9,526 nt of DNA from CAZZIZ01 sp964654535 (GCA_964654535.1 CAZZIZ010000131.1:1-9526); one strand, 5' to 3'. Numbered from the stretch's first letter, positions 1 through 7,075 are shown. The notes: generated from the letters alone by a model not told the origin. Numbers and translations: made by a program.

Positions 1-162
1 AAAACTTTAGAGAGCGCCACAGAGCAGAGCGACCAGAGGAAGCTCCTGCGATGTGTTGCGCGAACAAAGTTTTAGGGTGCGAATTGCAACGGATAGCCCG
101 GCACTAGTGCAGCGGGGCCTTGAAGCGTTGGCCGACTAGGGCAAGCCCCAAATCAAAAAAAA
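1..162. other. GC-rich non-coding intergenic element with inverted repeats
   Basis: No convincing coding frame crosses this stretch. It is clearly more GC-rich than the gene-flanking DNA on its right and contains several self-complementary segments: AAAACTTT (1-8) matches AAAGTTTT (66-73), GCACTAGTGC (101-110) is a perfect palindrome, and GGGGC (114-118) can pair with GCCCC (145-149). GCCC (96-99) can alternatively pair with GGGC (139-142), so mutually exclusive folds are possible. It lies directly 3' of the minus-strand VOC lipoprotein gene. It does not look like a standard intrinsic terminator in either direction, because no stable hairpin is followed by a T-run. From memory, unverified, GC-rich intergenic segments of this style recur in many copies in some Bacteroidota genomes, so a dispersed repeat is possible. 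Its left boundary may lie outside the window. Confidence 0.4.
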
Positions 163-1284
163 CTACTTCATAAATATCTCTACCAAAAATCCATTTGGTG
201 CGAGCAAGGTCATGACTGTTCTGGTTCCCAAAATGGGGTCGTGGTAGCTCAATGGCGCATGAACAATTGTTATTCCCTTATCGTTGGCTTTGTCTTGGAT
301 CTGCTTGATATCTTTTGTTTCAAAGGTCCACATGCCGAGTCCCTGATTAGGAACTTTCGGCGCAACGTCAATTTCGATATACTTACCATCTTCGTAATCA
401 AGAAAGAGTAGGTGGTTTTTTGCAGCGCCTTGTGAATAGACCAAAGAAAAACGAAAGGGCACGCCCGCTGCGATACCCAAAGCACCGCCTTCACTTGATT
501 TCCAATGTCGATCCGCGCGCAATTCGAGACCGAGCACATCGGTAAGAAAGGCCAAAAAAGCATCGGAATCTTTTAAGACCATAGCGGAATACCCCGGCCC
601 ACCTTCTTTCGTCTCTTCGTTTATGGGCGCGAGCTGCGGGACACCGTCCTGTCGCTCTATTCCCACGCAATGCAAAAATTCTGGGGCCTTAAAAATGGTC
701 TCTAAATAACCATAAGTGGTTCCATCACCTCGAGGAATTTGCCCCCCTTGCATATTTTCCATAGCGCCAAAGCCTAAGGAACGTATATGCTTATCCAAGC
801 TTGCCTGATCTCCATTGGGGAATCCCAGAGAAAAGGGACCCAGTTCTCGAGAATTCCAGCTCTTATGTATTGAGGGTGTTTCCTGATTTACAACCAGCAC
901 ACGCAACTGCATTAAACCCGCGACTTCCGGGCGATGAAAACGATAGGTCTCCCAATCGATATCTTGCGGAATATCCCACAATTTTCGCTGTAAGGATTTT
1001 GTTTCTGCATCCACTTCAATTTTTTCCATAGTCAAACCCATACCATCTACAAAAAAATGTTCAAGTGAATCTATGGTGGTCGTAGTTATGGTTGCGGTAT
1101 GTAATTCTCCAGTGAGTGCATCCTCCTTAGAAGTCTTAGCTGCTAAAGTGTCTTTGGCTTTCTGCTCGATTGTCGATTCTACTTTCAGAGCTTCCGAAGG
1201 TGCTGGTGTACTTTGTGCATTTTTTTTAGCATTGCATGCAGATAGTAGCACTAAAAAAATGAGTATGAATAGGTTTTTTGGCAT
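163..1284 (-). CDS. Predicted lipoprotein with two VOC (glyoxalase-fold) modules
   Basis: The 373-residue product starts with a short basic segment, a hydrophobic stretch (residues 5-14) and a textbook lipobox LSAC with the lipidation cysteine at C17, so it is probably membrane-anchored outside the cytoplasm. Residues about 20-58 form a low-complexity Ser/Thr/Ala/Lys/Glu linker. Two VOC-like modules follow, roughly 60-215 and 228-373. The last ends in the family-typical 'PNG-fLVEIF' strand, with E369 at the usual metal-ligand glutamate position. By eye, the first-strand metal histidine position is T65 in module 1 and Y232 in module 2, so a canonical metal site is doubtful. The VOC family includes glyoxalase I, extradiol dioxygenases and antibiotic-binding proteins. 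Nothing here identifies the substrate. The gene is divergent from a second double-VOC lipoprotein, suggesting a shared promoter region and related jobs. No Shine-Dalgarno sequence precedes the ATG. The stop is TAG at 163-165. Confidence 0.85.
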   Translation of the reverse strand: MPKNLFILIFLVLLSACNAKKNAQSTPAPSEALKVESTIEQKAKDTLAAKTSKEDALTGELHTATITTTTIDSLEHFFVDGMGLTMEKIEVDAETKSLQRKLWDIPQDIDWETYRFHRPEVAGLMQLRVLVVNQETPSIHKSWNSRELGPFSLGFPNGDQASLDKHIRSLGFGAMENMQGGQIPRGDGTTYGYLETIFKAPEFLHCVGIERQDGVPQLAPINEETKEGGPGYSAMVLKDSDAFLAFLTDVLGLELRADRHWKSSEGGALGIAAGVPFRFSLVYSQGAAKNHLLFLDYEDGKYIEIDVAPKVPNQGLGMWTFETKDIKQIQDKANDKGITIVHAPLSYHDPILGTRTVMTLLAPNGFLVEIFMK

Positions 1285-1359
1285 CGTTCTGTTTCTCTAA
1301 CATCCAAGTTAGGTAAGAATTAGCTAACTTGGGAATTAATTAACCTCATTAACTAATTT
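1285..1359. promoter_or_regulatory. Divergent promoter/operator region
   Basis: These 75 bp separate the start codons of two divergent VOC-lipoprotein genes and must carry promoters for both directions unless the plus operon is read from elsewhere. The region is A/T-rich, with a TTAATTAA palindrome (1336-1343) and a direct repeat ATTAAC at 1339-1344 and 1348-1353. TAACTTGG occurs on the plus strand at 1325-1332 and on the minus strand opposite 1304-1311. It differs at one base from the Bacteroidota -7 consensus TAnnTTTG and is placed suitably for short leaders (about 20 nt and 14 nt). No -33 TTTG box is found at the expected spacing, so the promoter calls are weak. Neither start has a Shine-Dalgarno sequence. 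Confidence 0.4.
1304..1332. promoter_or_regulatory. Perfect 9-bp inverted repeat, candidate operator
   Basis: CCAAGTTAG (1304-1312) and CTAACTTGG (1324-1332) are exact reverse complements separated by 11 bp. The half-site centres are 20 bp apart, about two helical turns, which suits a dimeric DNA-binding regulator. The repeat sits in the middle of the divergent intergenic region and overlaps both possible -7 boxes, so a bound protein could control both directions at once. As RNA it could form only a modest 9-bp hairpin with no T-run, so a terminator is unlikely. No regulator gene is present in the window to pair with it. Confidence 0.5.
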
Positions 1360-2451
1360 ATGCGTTTAAGCCTTCTCCTTACTTTGCTTTTTTTGTGTGT
1401 ATCATGCCATGAGAAGAACGCGCAAACGGCTGTGAATGATAAAATAAAAATGACCGATAACAACATTCCTAATAACCTGAAATTTGATTCCGAGAAAACT
1501 TCCGTTGTTAAGGGATTTCAAGAAGTAGTTTTTAGCGTGAGTGATCTGGATGCTGCCATTGAGTTTTATCAAGAAGCTACGGGATGGGAATTGGTTTATC
1601 GGGGTCAGCCTTCTGAGGTCTTGGCTAGTCTCTGGCAACTTTCTGACCGATGCACAGTTGAAGAAGCTGTGCTCTTAAATCCTGGAGATAAAGAAGGTTA
1701 TTTAAGACTGGTAAAATTTTCTGGTGTTGAACAAGTACAAATAAGATCTAGTGCACGGACTTGGGAAAGCGGAGGCATTTTCGATATCAATACACGATGC
1801 GTGGACATCGAAGAGACCTTTAAGACATTTCAATCTGCGGGTTGGACTGGTTATTCCGATCCGGTCCGTTTTCAATTTGGCAAATTCGATGTGTCGGAAG
1901 TTGCTGTTCAAGGACCTGACGGAATTGTGATTGCGACGATGCAGCGCTTTGCTCCGCCACTGGAGGGTTATCCCAATATGACGAACTTGTCACACATTTT
2001 TAACTCGACGCACATTTGCAAAGATGTAGAAGCCGCGCGGCATTTCTTTATTGATCAATTGGGTTGGAAAGTCTATTTGAACTTCGACGGGCAAAACAGA
2101 AAAAATGGTCCGACCGTTTTGGGTTTGCCCCAGAACATAAACTCGGAACTAGTTGTTCCAGTATATATAGTGCATCCTGACGGCGTCAATTTTGGTTCGG
2201 TTGAATTCTTGAAAGTTGAAGGTTGGGAAGGGGAAGATTTTTCTGCTCGTGCCAAACCGCCCAACCTCGGCATATTGATGTTGCGTTTTCCAGTTGCTGA
2301 CGCAGCAGCATACTTAGCAGAAATAGAATCCAGAGGTGTGAAAGTAAACGTTGCCATTCAGGAAATCGAAATCGCTCCTTATGGTAAGGTAAAAGCCTTT
2401 TCGGTCTTATCGCCTGATGGTGTTTGGATAGAATTCATAGAAAAAATCTAA
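1360..2451 (+). CDS. Predicted lipoprotein with two VOC (glyoxalase-fold) modules
   Basis: The 363-residue product has a hydrophobic N-terminus (residues 3-14) and a cysteine at C16 preceded by CVS. This is a weak lipobox because position -3 is Cys rather than Leu, but lipoprotein export is still the best reading. Two VOC modules follow: about 52-198, beginning with a strand-helix 'FSVSDLDAAIEFYQ' and ending at 'PDGIVIATMQRF', and about 208-363, beginning with 'STHICKDVEAARHFF' and ending 'SPDGVWIEFIEK'. E358 sits at the usual metal-ligand glutamate. The first-strand ligand position appears to be E55 in module 1 and N215 in module 2, with H212 and H218 nearby. Domain order and length resemble the divergent neighbour, suggesting paralogues. 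It is the first gene of the plus operon, and its TAA shares one base with the next ATG. Function is unknown. A dioxygenase-, lyase- or ligand-binding-type VOC role is possible. Confidence 0.85.
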   Translation: MRLSLLLTLLFLCVSCHEKNAQTAVNDKIKMTDNNIPNNLKFDSEKTSVVKGFQEVVFSVSDLDAAIEFYQEATGWELVYRGQPSEVLASLWQLSDRCTVEEAVLLNPGDKEGYLRLVKFSGVEQVQIRSSARTWESGGIFDINTRCVDIEETFKTFQSAGWTGYSDPVRFQFGKFDVSEVAVQGPDGIVIATMQRFAPPLEGYPNMTNLSHIFNSTHICKDVEAARHFFIDQLGWKVYLNFDGQNRKNGPTVLGLPQNINSELVVPVYIVHPDGVNFGSVEFLKVEGWEGEDFSARAKPPNLGILMLRFPVADAAAYLAEIESRGVKVNVAIQEIEIAPYGKVKAFSVLSPDGVWIEFIEKI

Positions 2452-3353
2452 TGGACATCATTATCGAAGAACAAGGCTTACGCGATGGCCTTCAAACTTT
2501 GGAAAAAATTGTTTCCACGGACGAAAAGCTGGCCATTGTAGATCGGCTAGTGGATGCGGGTGTGAAACGCATACAAGTTGCCTCTTTCGTTCATCCCAGA
2601 TTGGTTCCTCAGATGGCAGATGCCGAAGTACTTTGCGCCAAGCTGGATAAAAAAGCGGATGTGCTCTATAGCGGATTGGTTTTGAATCTAAAAGGAGTTG
2701 AACGAGGAATAGATGCTGGATTAGATCATTTGTCTTGTAGCATTTCCGCAAGTTCTACCCATAGTCAAAAAAATGCGGGAAAAACATTGGAGGAAGCTAA
2801 GCTTGTCTTTAAGGACATGGTTGCTCGCTGCAAAGAAAATAAGGTGAAGGTACGCGCGGGTATTCAGTGTGCATTCGGGTGTCGTTATGAAGGAAAAATT
2901 GATGAGCAGGGCGTTCTTGATTTGCTTGAACATCATTTGGACTGTGGGATTGACGAATTGGCTTTGGCCGATAGCACAGGAATGGGCAACCCAAAAACTA
3001 TGTTTGACTTAATGAGTAAAGTGGTTCAAAAGGCAAAAGGCGTTCCAGTGATTCTACATTTGCACGACACGGAAGGAAAAGGGATGGCAAATATGACTGC
3101 CGCAATGAAAGCTGGCGTGCGCATTTTCGACACTGCTTTTGGTGGTTTGGGCGGATGTCCTTTTATAAAAAGTGCTTCGGGCAATATTGCCACAGAAGAC
3201 TGTGTACATATGCTCGATCAAATGGGATACAGCACAGGAATTGACAAGAAAAAAATCGCCGCCATCAGTAGCGACATGTCAGAGAGTTTAGGTTATAAAT
3301 TGCAAGGAAAGCTGTATAGGCTGTTTGAAGATAAAGAGATAGAGTTGATATGA
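2451..3353 (+). CDS. HMG-CoA lyase family (DRE-TIM metallolyase) enzyme
   Basis: HMG-CoA lyases split 3-hydroxy-3-methylglutaryl-CoA into acetyl-CoA and acetoacetate; relatives cleave other 3-hydroxyacyl-CoAs. From the ATG at 2451 the protein has 300 residues and aligns from memory with human HMGCL at a constant offset of 30. E7, R11 and D12 match E37, R41 and D42; H203 and H205 (HLHDT) match the metal ligands H233 and H235. C236 in GLGGCPF matches the catalytic C266, and N245 in SASGN matches metal ligand N275. The position of catalytic E72 is Q42 here ('IQVASFVHP'), which is unusual. An in-frame ATG at 2424 would add nine residues but overlap the upstream gene; the TAATG junction and the family N-terminus favour 2451. 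Neighbouring CoA-transferase and hydratase genes suggest it performs the final cleavage of a hydroxyacyl-CoA in a degradation pathway. It is probably cytoplasmic. Confidence 0.9.
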   Translation: MDIIIEEQGLRDGLQTLEKIVSTDEKLAIVDRLVDAGVKRIQVASFVHPRLVPQMADAEVLCAKLDKKADVLYSGLVLNLKGVERGIDAGLDHLSCSISASSTHSQKNAGKTLEEAKLVFKDMVARCKENKVKVRAGIQCAFGCRYEGKIDEQGVLDLLEHHLDCGIDELALADSTGMGNPKTMFDLMSKVVQKAKGVPVILHLHDTEGKGMANMTAAMKAGVRIFDTAFGGLGGCPFIKSASGNIATEDCVHMLDQMGYSTGIDKKKIAAISSDMSESLGYKLQGKLYRLFEDKEIELI

Positions 3354-4585
3354 ATCAGACCTTGGCAGAAAAGATATTATCACAAAAAGCAGGACGCCAA
3401 GTTCGTGCAGGGGAAGTTGTTGTTGCCAATGTTGATGGAGTAATGGCCACCGATACTACTGGCCCCCTAGCGATACAGGCATTTAATGAGATGGGTGGCG
3501 GTGCTGTTTGGAATGCAGAAAAATGTGCCTTGATTATTGATCACGCCGCACCTGCTCCGAATGAACGCATCGCCAACTTGCATAGCATGATGCGAGCATT
3601 TGCAAAGGAAAAATCTATCCGCCTTTTTGAAATAGGCGAAGGAATCTGCCATCAGGTGATGGTAGAAAACAAATACGTACAACCACAAGACTTATTTATA
3701 GGAGCCGATAGTCACACCCCAACTTACGGTGCTTTGGGTGCGATGGCTTGTGGAGTTGGTTCCACTGACTTAGCGGCAGTTATGAAAACTGGGCAAATAT
3801 GGTTGAAGGTTCCGACAAGCTTGCGTATCATTTGCAATGGAAAGTTGCAGGACGGCGTTTCCGCCAAAGATTTGATTCTGTACTTAGTAGGACAAATAAC
3901 TATTTCGGGCGCTACTTATCAGTCGGTAGAGTTTACGGGAGAAGCGTTTGAAAAAATGACTTTGGCGAGTAGAATGACCATTGCCAATATGGTCGCCGAG
4001 ATGGGCGGCAAAACTGGCTTTGTAGAAATGAAAGGACTGCAACTGGACTATGAATTCAGTCCCATTTTTGCTGACCCCGATGCATCTTACGCGGAAACTT
4101 ATGAATTCGACGTAAGCGATTTGCGCGCTCAAGTATCGGTACCCGAACGTCCCGATTCAGTGGAGAACATAGATAGTTGCGAGGGCAAGGAGATTAACTA
4201 CGCTTTCATAGGTACCTGCTGCAATGGTCGCTTGGAAGATTTACAAGCTGCAGCGACTGTTTTGAAAGATAAACACATTGCCCCAGGTGTGCGCTTTTTA
4301 ATTGCTCCGGCATCGAAGAGTACTTTTCTCGACGCTATGAATGATGGCACTATGCAGACCCTTATCAACGCTGGTGCCACGGTAATCACACCTGGCTGCG
4401 GTCCTTGCGTAGGCACGCATCAAGGAGTTCCTGGAAACAATGAAGTAGTGATTTCCGCTGCCAATCGAAACTTCAGGGGAAGAATGGGCAATCCAAACTC
4501 ACAAATATTTTTGGCCGCGCCGGCTACTGTTGCTGCTTCTGCTCTTGAAGGAAAAATCACTGATCCTAAAAAATATTTATGCTAA
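3350..4585 (+). CDS. Aconitase/isopropylmalate-isomerase-type hydratase, large subunit (LeuC-like)
   Basis: This 411-residue protein is the iron-sulfur subunit of a two-subunit hydro-lyase. It has the family block 'GADSHTPTYGALGA' (from residue 118, with D120 and H122), and the three [4Fe-4S] cysteines C290 (GTCCNGR) and C350/C353 (PGCGPCVG). At about 410 residues it matches the short archaeal-type/homoaconitase/dimethylmaleate-hydratase branch rather than the roughly 466-residue bacterial leucine-pathway LeuC. It overlaps the upstream lyase gene by ATGA and its partner subunit gene by 7 nt. Members hydrate or isomerise cis-unsaturated di- and tricarboxylates such as isopropylmaleate, aconitate, homoaconitate and dimethylmaleate. 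No leuA or leuB lies nearby, so a catabolic hydratase is more likely than leucine synthesis. C291 replaces the Thr usual in GSCTNGR. It is cytoplasmic and probably oxygen-sensitive. Confidence 0.9.
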   Translation: MNQTLAEKILSQKAGRQVRAGEVVVANVDGVMATDTTGPLAIQAFNEMGGGAVWNAEKCALIIDHAAPAPNERIANLHSMMRAFAKEKSIRLFEIGEGICHQVMVENKYVQPQDLFIGADSHTPTYGALGAMACGVGSTDLAAVMKTGQIWLKVPTSLRIICNGKLQDGVSAKDLILYLVGQITISGATYQSVEFTGEAFEKMTLASRMTIANMVAEMGGKTGFVEMKGLQLDYEFSPIFADPDASYAETYEFDVSDLRAQVSVPERPDSVENIDSCEGKEINYAFIGTCCNGRLEDLQAAATVLKDKHIAPGVRFLIAPASKSTFLDAMNDGTMQTLINAGATVITPGCGPCVGTHQGVPGNNEVVISAANRNFRGRMGNPNSQIFLAAPATVAASALEGKITDPKKYLC

Positions 4586-5070
4586 AAGGAAAAGCACACG
4601 TCTACGGTGACGACATAGATACGGATCGAATCATTCCGGGTAAGTACACTAAGACCCTTGATATGCAGACGCTAACGCAACATGTATTGGAAGACCTGGA
4701 TCCTTCTTTTAGTAAGCATGTTCAGTCTGGAGATATACTTGTTGCGGGTGATAATTTTGGCTGTGGTTCCTCGCGGGAACAAGCTCCATTGGCGATAAAG
4801 ATGAGCGGAATTTCAGTGGTAATCGCGAGATACTTCGCTCGCATCTTTTTTCGCAATGCCATAAATCTCGGATTGGCCGTTATGGAAATTCCGAATCACG
4901 ATATTGAAAAAGGCGATGAGCTAAGGATAGATGTGCAAAATGGTGTGGTTGAAAATATCACCAAAGGCAAAAGCTATACCGCCAGCCAACTACCGCAAGT
5001 AATGATTGATATTCTGGAGAGTGGTGGCTTGGTGGAATATTTAAAGCAAAACAAAACTTATAAACTATAA
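4579..5070 (+). CDS. Aconitase/isopropylmalate-isomerase-type hydratase, small subunit (LeuD-like)
   Basis: This 163-residue swivel-domain subunit completes the active site of the preceding LeuC-like protein. It carries the family N-terminus 'GDDIDTDRIIPGKYTKT' (D11, D12, D14, D16) and the substrate-binding block 'FGCGSSREQAPLAI' around residues 58-71. Its length matches the short archaeal/homoaconitase type (about 160-170) rather than bacterial leucine-pathway LeuD (about 200), in agreement with the short partner. The specificity loop reads YTKT (residues 23-26). In the archaeal homoaconitase the equivalent loop is YLRT, whose Arg contacts the extra carboxylate, so K25 may mark a substrate with an added acidic group. 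The start codon lies 7 nt inside the LeuC-like gene, which favours balanced translation of the two subunits. The stop shares a base with the next ATG. Confidence 0.9.
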   Translation: MLKGKAHVYGDDIDTDRIIPGKYTKTLDMQTLTQHVLEDLDPSFSKHVQSGDILVAGDNFGCGSSREQAPLAIKMSGISVVIARYFARIFFRNAINLGLAVMEIPNHDIEKGDELRIDVQNGVVENITKGKSYTASQLPQVMIDILESGGLVEYLKQNKTYKL

Positions 5071-5630
5071 TGAGTCGATTACCTAACATAGACCCGACGA
5101 AGCATCCCGAATTGCAGGAAATGATTCTCAAGAGCGAAGAAGTAATGGGATTCGTTTCCAATGATGGATTGGTGATGGCACACCATCCCGAACTATTAAA
5201 TTCATTCTTCGGATTGACAAAGAGTATTTTGATCAATGGGACGGTTGATCCCTTGTTGAAGAGACTAATGGGTTTGTTAGTGAGCAATGCTAATGGTTGT
5301 ACTTACTGCGAGGCACACAGCTCAAACAGCGCCAGTAAATACAACCCAGACTTAGATAAAGTGAAAGCTGTCTGGGAATTTGAGCAAAGTGATTTGTTTT
5401 CTGCCCCCGAAAAGGCAGCGCTTCGTGTTGCGATTCGTTCAAGTGCTTTACCCAATGCAACCAGTGATGACGATATCGCGCAGCTTCAAAAACACTTCAC
5501 TATAAAAGAGTGTGCAGAGATCGTAGGAGTAATCTCACTCTACGCTTTTCTGAATCGTTGGAATAGTACACTCAATACTGAAATTGAAGCGGTGCCAATG
5601 GAATCTTACTTAAAAGTGAAGGTCTCTTGA
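5070..5630 (+). CDS. Carboxymuconolactone decarboxylase / AhpD-like protein
   Basis: The 186-residue, mostly helical protein carries a CMD/AhpD-type motif 'NGCTYCEAHS' with C77, C80 and H83 (CxxCxxH). This places it among the AhpD-like, peroxidase-related members with a redox-active cysteine pair, rather than the classical gamma-carboxymuconolactone decarboxylases, which lack CxxC. Likely roles are peroxide or disulfide reduction, perhaps protecting the neighbouring iron-sulfur hydratase, or a proton-transfer/decarboxylation step in the pathway. Sequence does not decide between them. A C-terminal helical repeat ('ECAEIVGVISLYAFLNRWN') is typical of CMD proteins of this length. There is no signal peptide. 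The gene begins in the stop codon of the hydratase small subunit gene and ends overlapping the next start (TTGA), so it belongs to the operon. Confidence 0.8.
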   Translation: MSRLPNIDPTKHPELQEMILKSEEVMGFVSNDGLVMAHHPELLNSFFGLTKSILINGTVDPLLKRLMGLLVSNANGCTYCEAHSSNSASKYNPDLDKVKAVWEFEQSDLFSAPEKAALRVAIRSSALPNATSDDDIAQLQKHFTIKECAEIVGVISLYAFLNRWNSTLNTEIEAVPMESYLKVKVS

Positions 5631-7075
5631 GTTACGATTTGATCATAGTAGGTGCCGGGACGGCAGGAATGGCTTGCGCCGTCCGTGCTGTAGAATTTGG
5701 CGCGAAAGTCTGCGTAATAGAAAAGGCGAAGCAAATTGGCGGTGCCTTGCATTGGTCCGGCGGACATATGAGCGCGGGCGGAACCAAAAGACAAAATGAA
5801 AAGGGAATTGAAGATTCGCCCGAAAAACATCTGGCAGACATACAAGACATCAATGAAGGGACTGGAGATGTTGCGCTCATAGAGCTAGCCGTAAACGAAG
5901 CGCCCAAGACGATTGACTGGCTGGACAGTTTGGGATTTGAATTTGCGCCGGAATGTCCCAGAATCATTTATGGACATATTCCCTACAACACAGAGCGCAC
6001 ACATTATGGTAAGGAAAAGGCAATGTCCATTTACAAAGTGTTAAAACCTCTTTGGGATAGTGCAATAGCCAAAGGGCAGCTTCAGGTTTTATTGGAACAC
6101 GAAATGATTGGCTTACAAAAAACGAATGAGCGTTATGATACTGTAAAGGTGCGTTCTTCAGAAGGTGAAAAAAACATAAACGCGGAGCACATTGTTCTGA
6201 CCACTGGAGGCTATGGCTCTGACCCAGCCTTTTTTGCCAGCAAACATCCGGGAACACCTTTGGTAAGCTCGGCTTATCCCGATTCAAAGGGCGATGTCCA
6301 CCGTATTCTCGAAAATGAAGGAGCCGTATTCGACTACGCCGCTTTCCATATCCCAAGTTTGGCCGGAATAGAAATGCCTTTAGGAAGCGGTCGAGCAAAT
6401 TTCAATGAGGCCTGGGCAATGATTCTTACATCGGTCTATCGTAGACCAAGGGAGATTTATGTAAACACGCTAGGAGAGCGCTTTATGAATGAAGACGAAG
6501 AAAATGCCGATATCCGAGAAAGAATAGCAGTGAAGCAACCTGATTGGAAGATCTGGTTGGTATTCGATGAAGCGGCCTTGATGGAAAGAAACGAGGACGG
6601 AAGCGAGAGTCCAATAATAATTGGATGGGACACCAAAAGAATAAAAGCTGAAGCGCAAAAAGAAGCCTCATTCTTTTCTGCTCCTACGATTGAAGGACTC
6701 GCGGCTAAAACGGAGTTGCCTGAAACCAAGTTACAAGAGACGATTGCGACCTTTAACAAAAGTGTTGAGAGCGGCAAAGACAAACATTTTGGCCGTGACT
6801 ATTTAAAAAATAAAATAAGCCAAGCACCTTTCTACGCCATCTTAGTACACCCTACAGTACTGGTAACTTTTGGGGGAATAAAGGTTAACCCCGCACTAGA
6901 GATAATAGACAAAGAAGGAAATACCTTGTCTGGTCTGTATGGAGCAGGAGAAATCCTTGGTTTAGGCGCTACAAGCGGCAAGGCATTTTGCAGCGGTATG
7001 GCAATTACTCCGGCCTTGAGTTTCGGAAGAATATTGGGAAAGAAATTGGCCACTAAAAAAACCGCAGTTTTATGA
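5627..7075 (+). CDS. FAD-dependent oxidoreductase, fumarate reductase/tricarballylate dehydrogenase-like flavoprotein family
   Basis: The 482-residue protein opens with a Rossmann FAD-binding motif GAGTAG (residues 9-14), followed by E32 at the end of the second strand and 'GGALHWSGGHMSAGG'. It has a mid-protein 'TTGGYG' strand and closes with the FAD_binding_2 signature 'FGGIKVNP...GLYGAGEILG' (GAGE at 439-442). The family contains fumarate reductase flavoproteins, urocanate reductase, 3-ketosteroid dehydrogenases and tricarballylate dehydrogenase, all of which add or remove hydrogens across a C-C bond next to a carbonyl or carboxylate. No export signal is seen, so it is probably cytoplasmic. 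The start is TTG at 5627, overlapping the previous TGA. The next in-frame ATG ('AGMACAV', residue 15) would cut the FAD motif, so TTG is well supported. Beside a LeuCD-type hydratase it could make the unsaturated acid that is then hydrated, or reduce a ring-opening product. Confidence 0.85.
   Translation: MSYDLIIVGAGTAGMACAVRAVEFGAKVCVIEKAKQIGGALHWSGGHMSAGGTKRQNEKGIEDSPEKHLADIQDINEGTGDVALIELAVNEAPKTIDWLDSLGFEFAPECPRIIYGHIPYNTERTHYGKEKAMSIYKVLKPLWDSAIAKGQLQVLLEHEMIGLQKTNERYDTVKVRSSEGEKNINAEHIVLTTGGYGSDPAFFASKHPGTPLVSSAYPDSKGDVHRILENEGAVFDYAAFHIPSLAGIEMPLGSGRANFNEAWAMILTSVYRRPREIYVNTLGERFMNEDEENADIRERIAVKQPDWKIWLVFDEAALMERNEDGSESPIIIGWDTKRIKAEAQKEASFFSAPTIEGLAAKTELPETKLQETIATFNKSVESGKDKHFGRDYLKNKISQAPFYAILVHPTVLVTFGGIKVNPALEIIDKEGNTLSGLYGAGEILGLGATSGKAFCSGMAITPALSFGRILGKKLATKKTAVL

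Noticed and set aside
1..75. Open frame from base 1 to the TAG at 73-75 as the tail of an upstream gene
   Set aside because: Only 24 codons, atypical composition, and lying within an inverted-repeat-rich GC element; no family resemblance.
114..162. Intrinsic terminator for the minus-strand lipoprotein gene
   Set aside because: Reading leftward, the T-run comes before the GC-rich hairpin rather than after it, and the hairpin itself has a very small loop.
2424..2450. Upstream ATG at 2424 as start of the HMG-CoA-lyase-like gene
   Set aside because: It would add nine residues unlike the family N-terminus and overlap the previous gene by 28 nt. The ATG at 2451 gives the normal N-terminus and a TAATG junction.
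3350..5070. Leucine-biosynthesis leuCD
   Set aside because: No leuA or leuB is nearby, both subunits are of the short archaeal/homoaconitase-like length, and the specificity loop is YTKT. The neighbours are catabolic enzyme families.
5964..6398. 144-codon open frame on the minus strand
   Set aside because: It lies entirely within the well-supported flavoprotein gene and its translation looks like a random Cys/His/Arg-rich antisense shadow.
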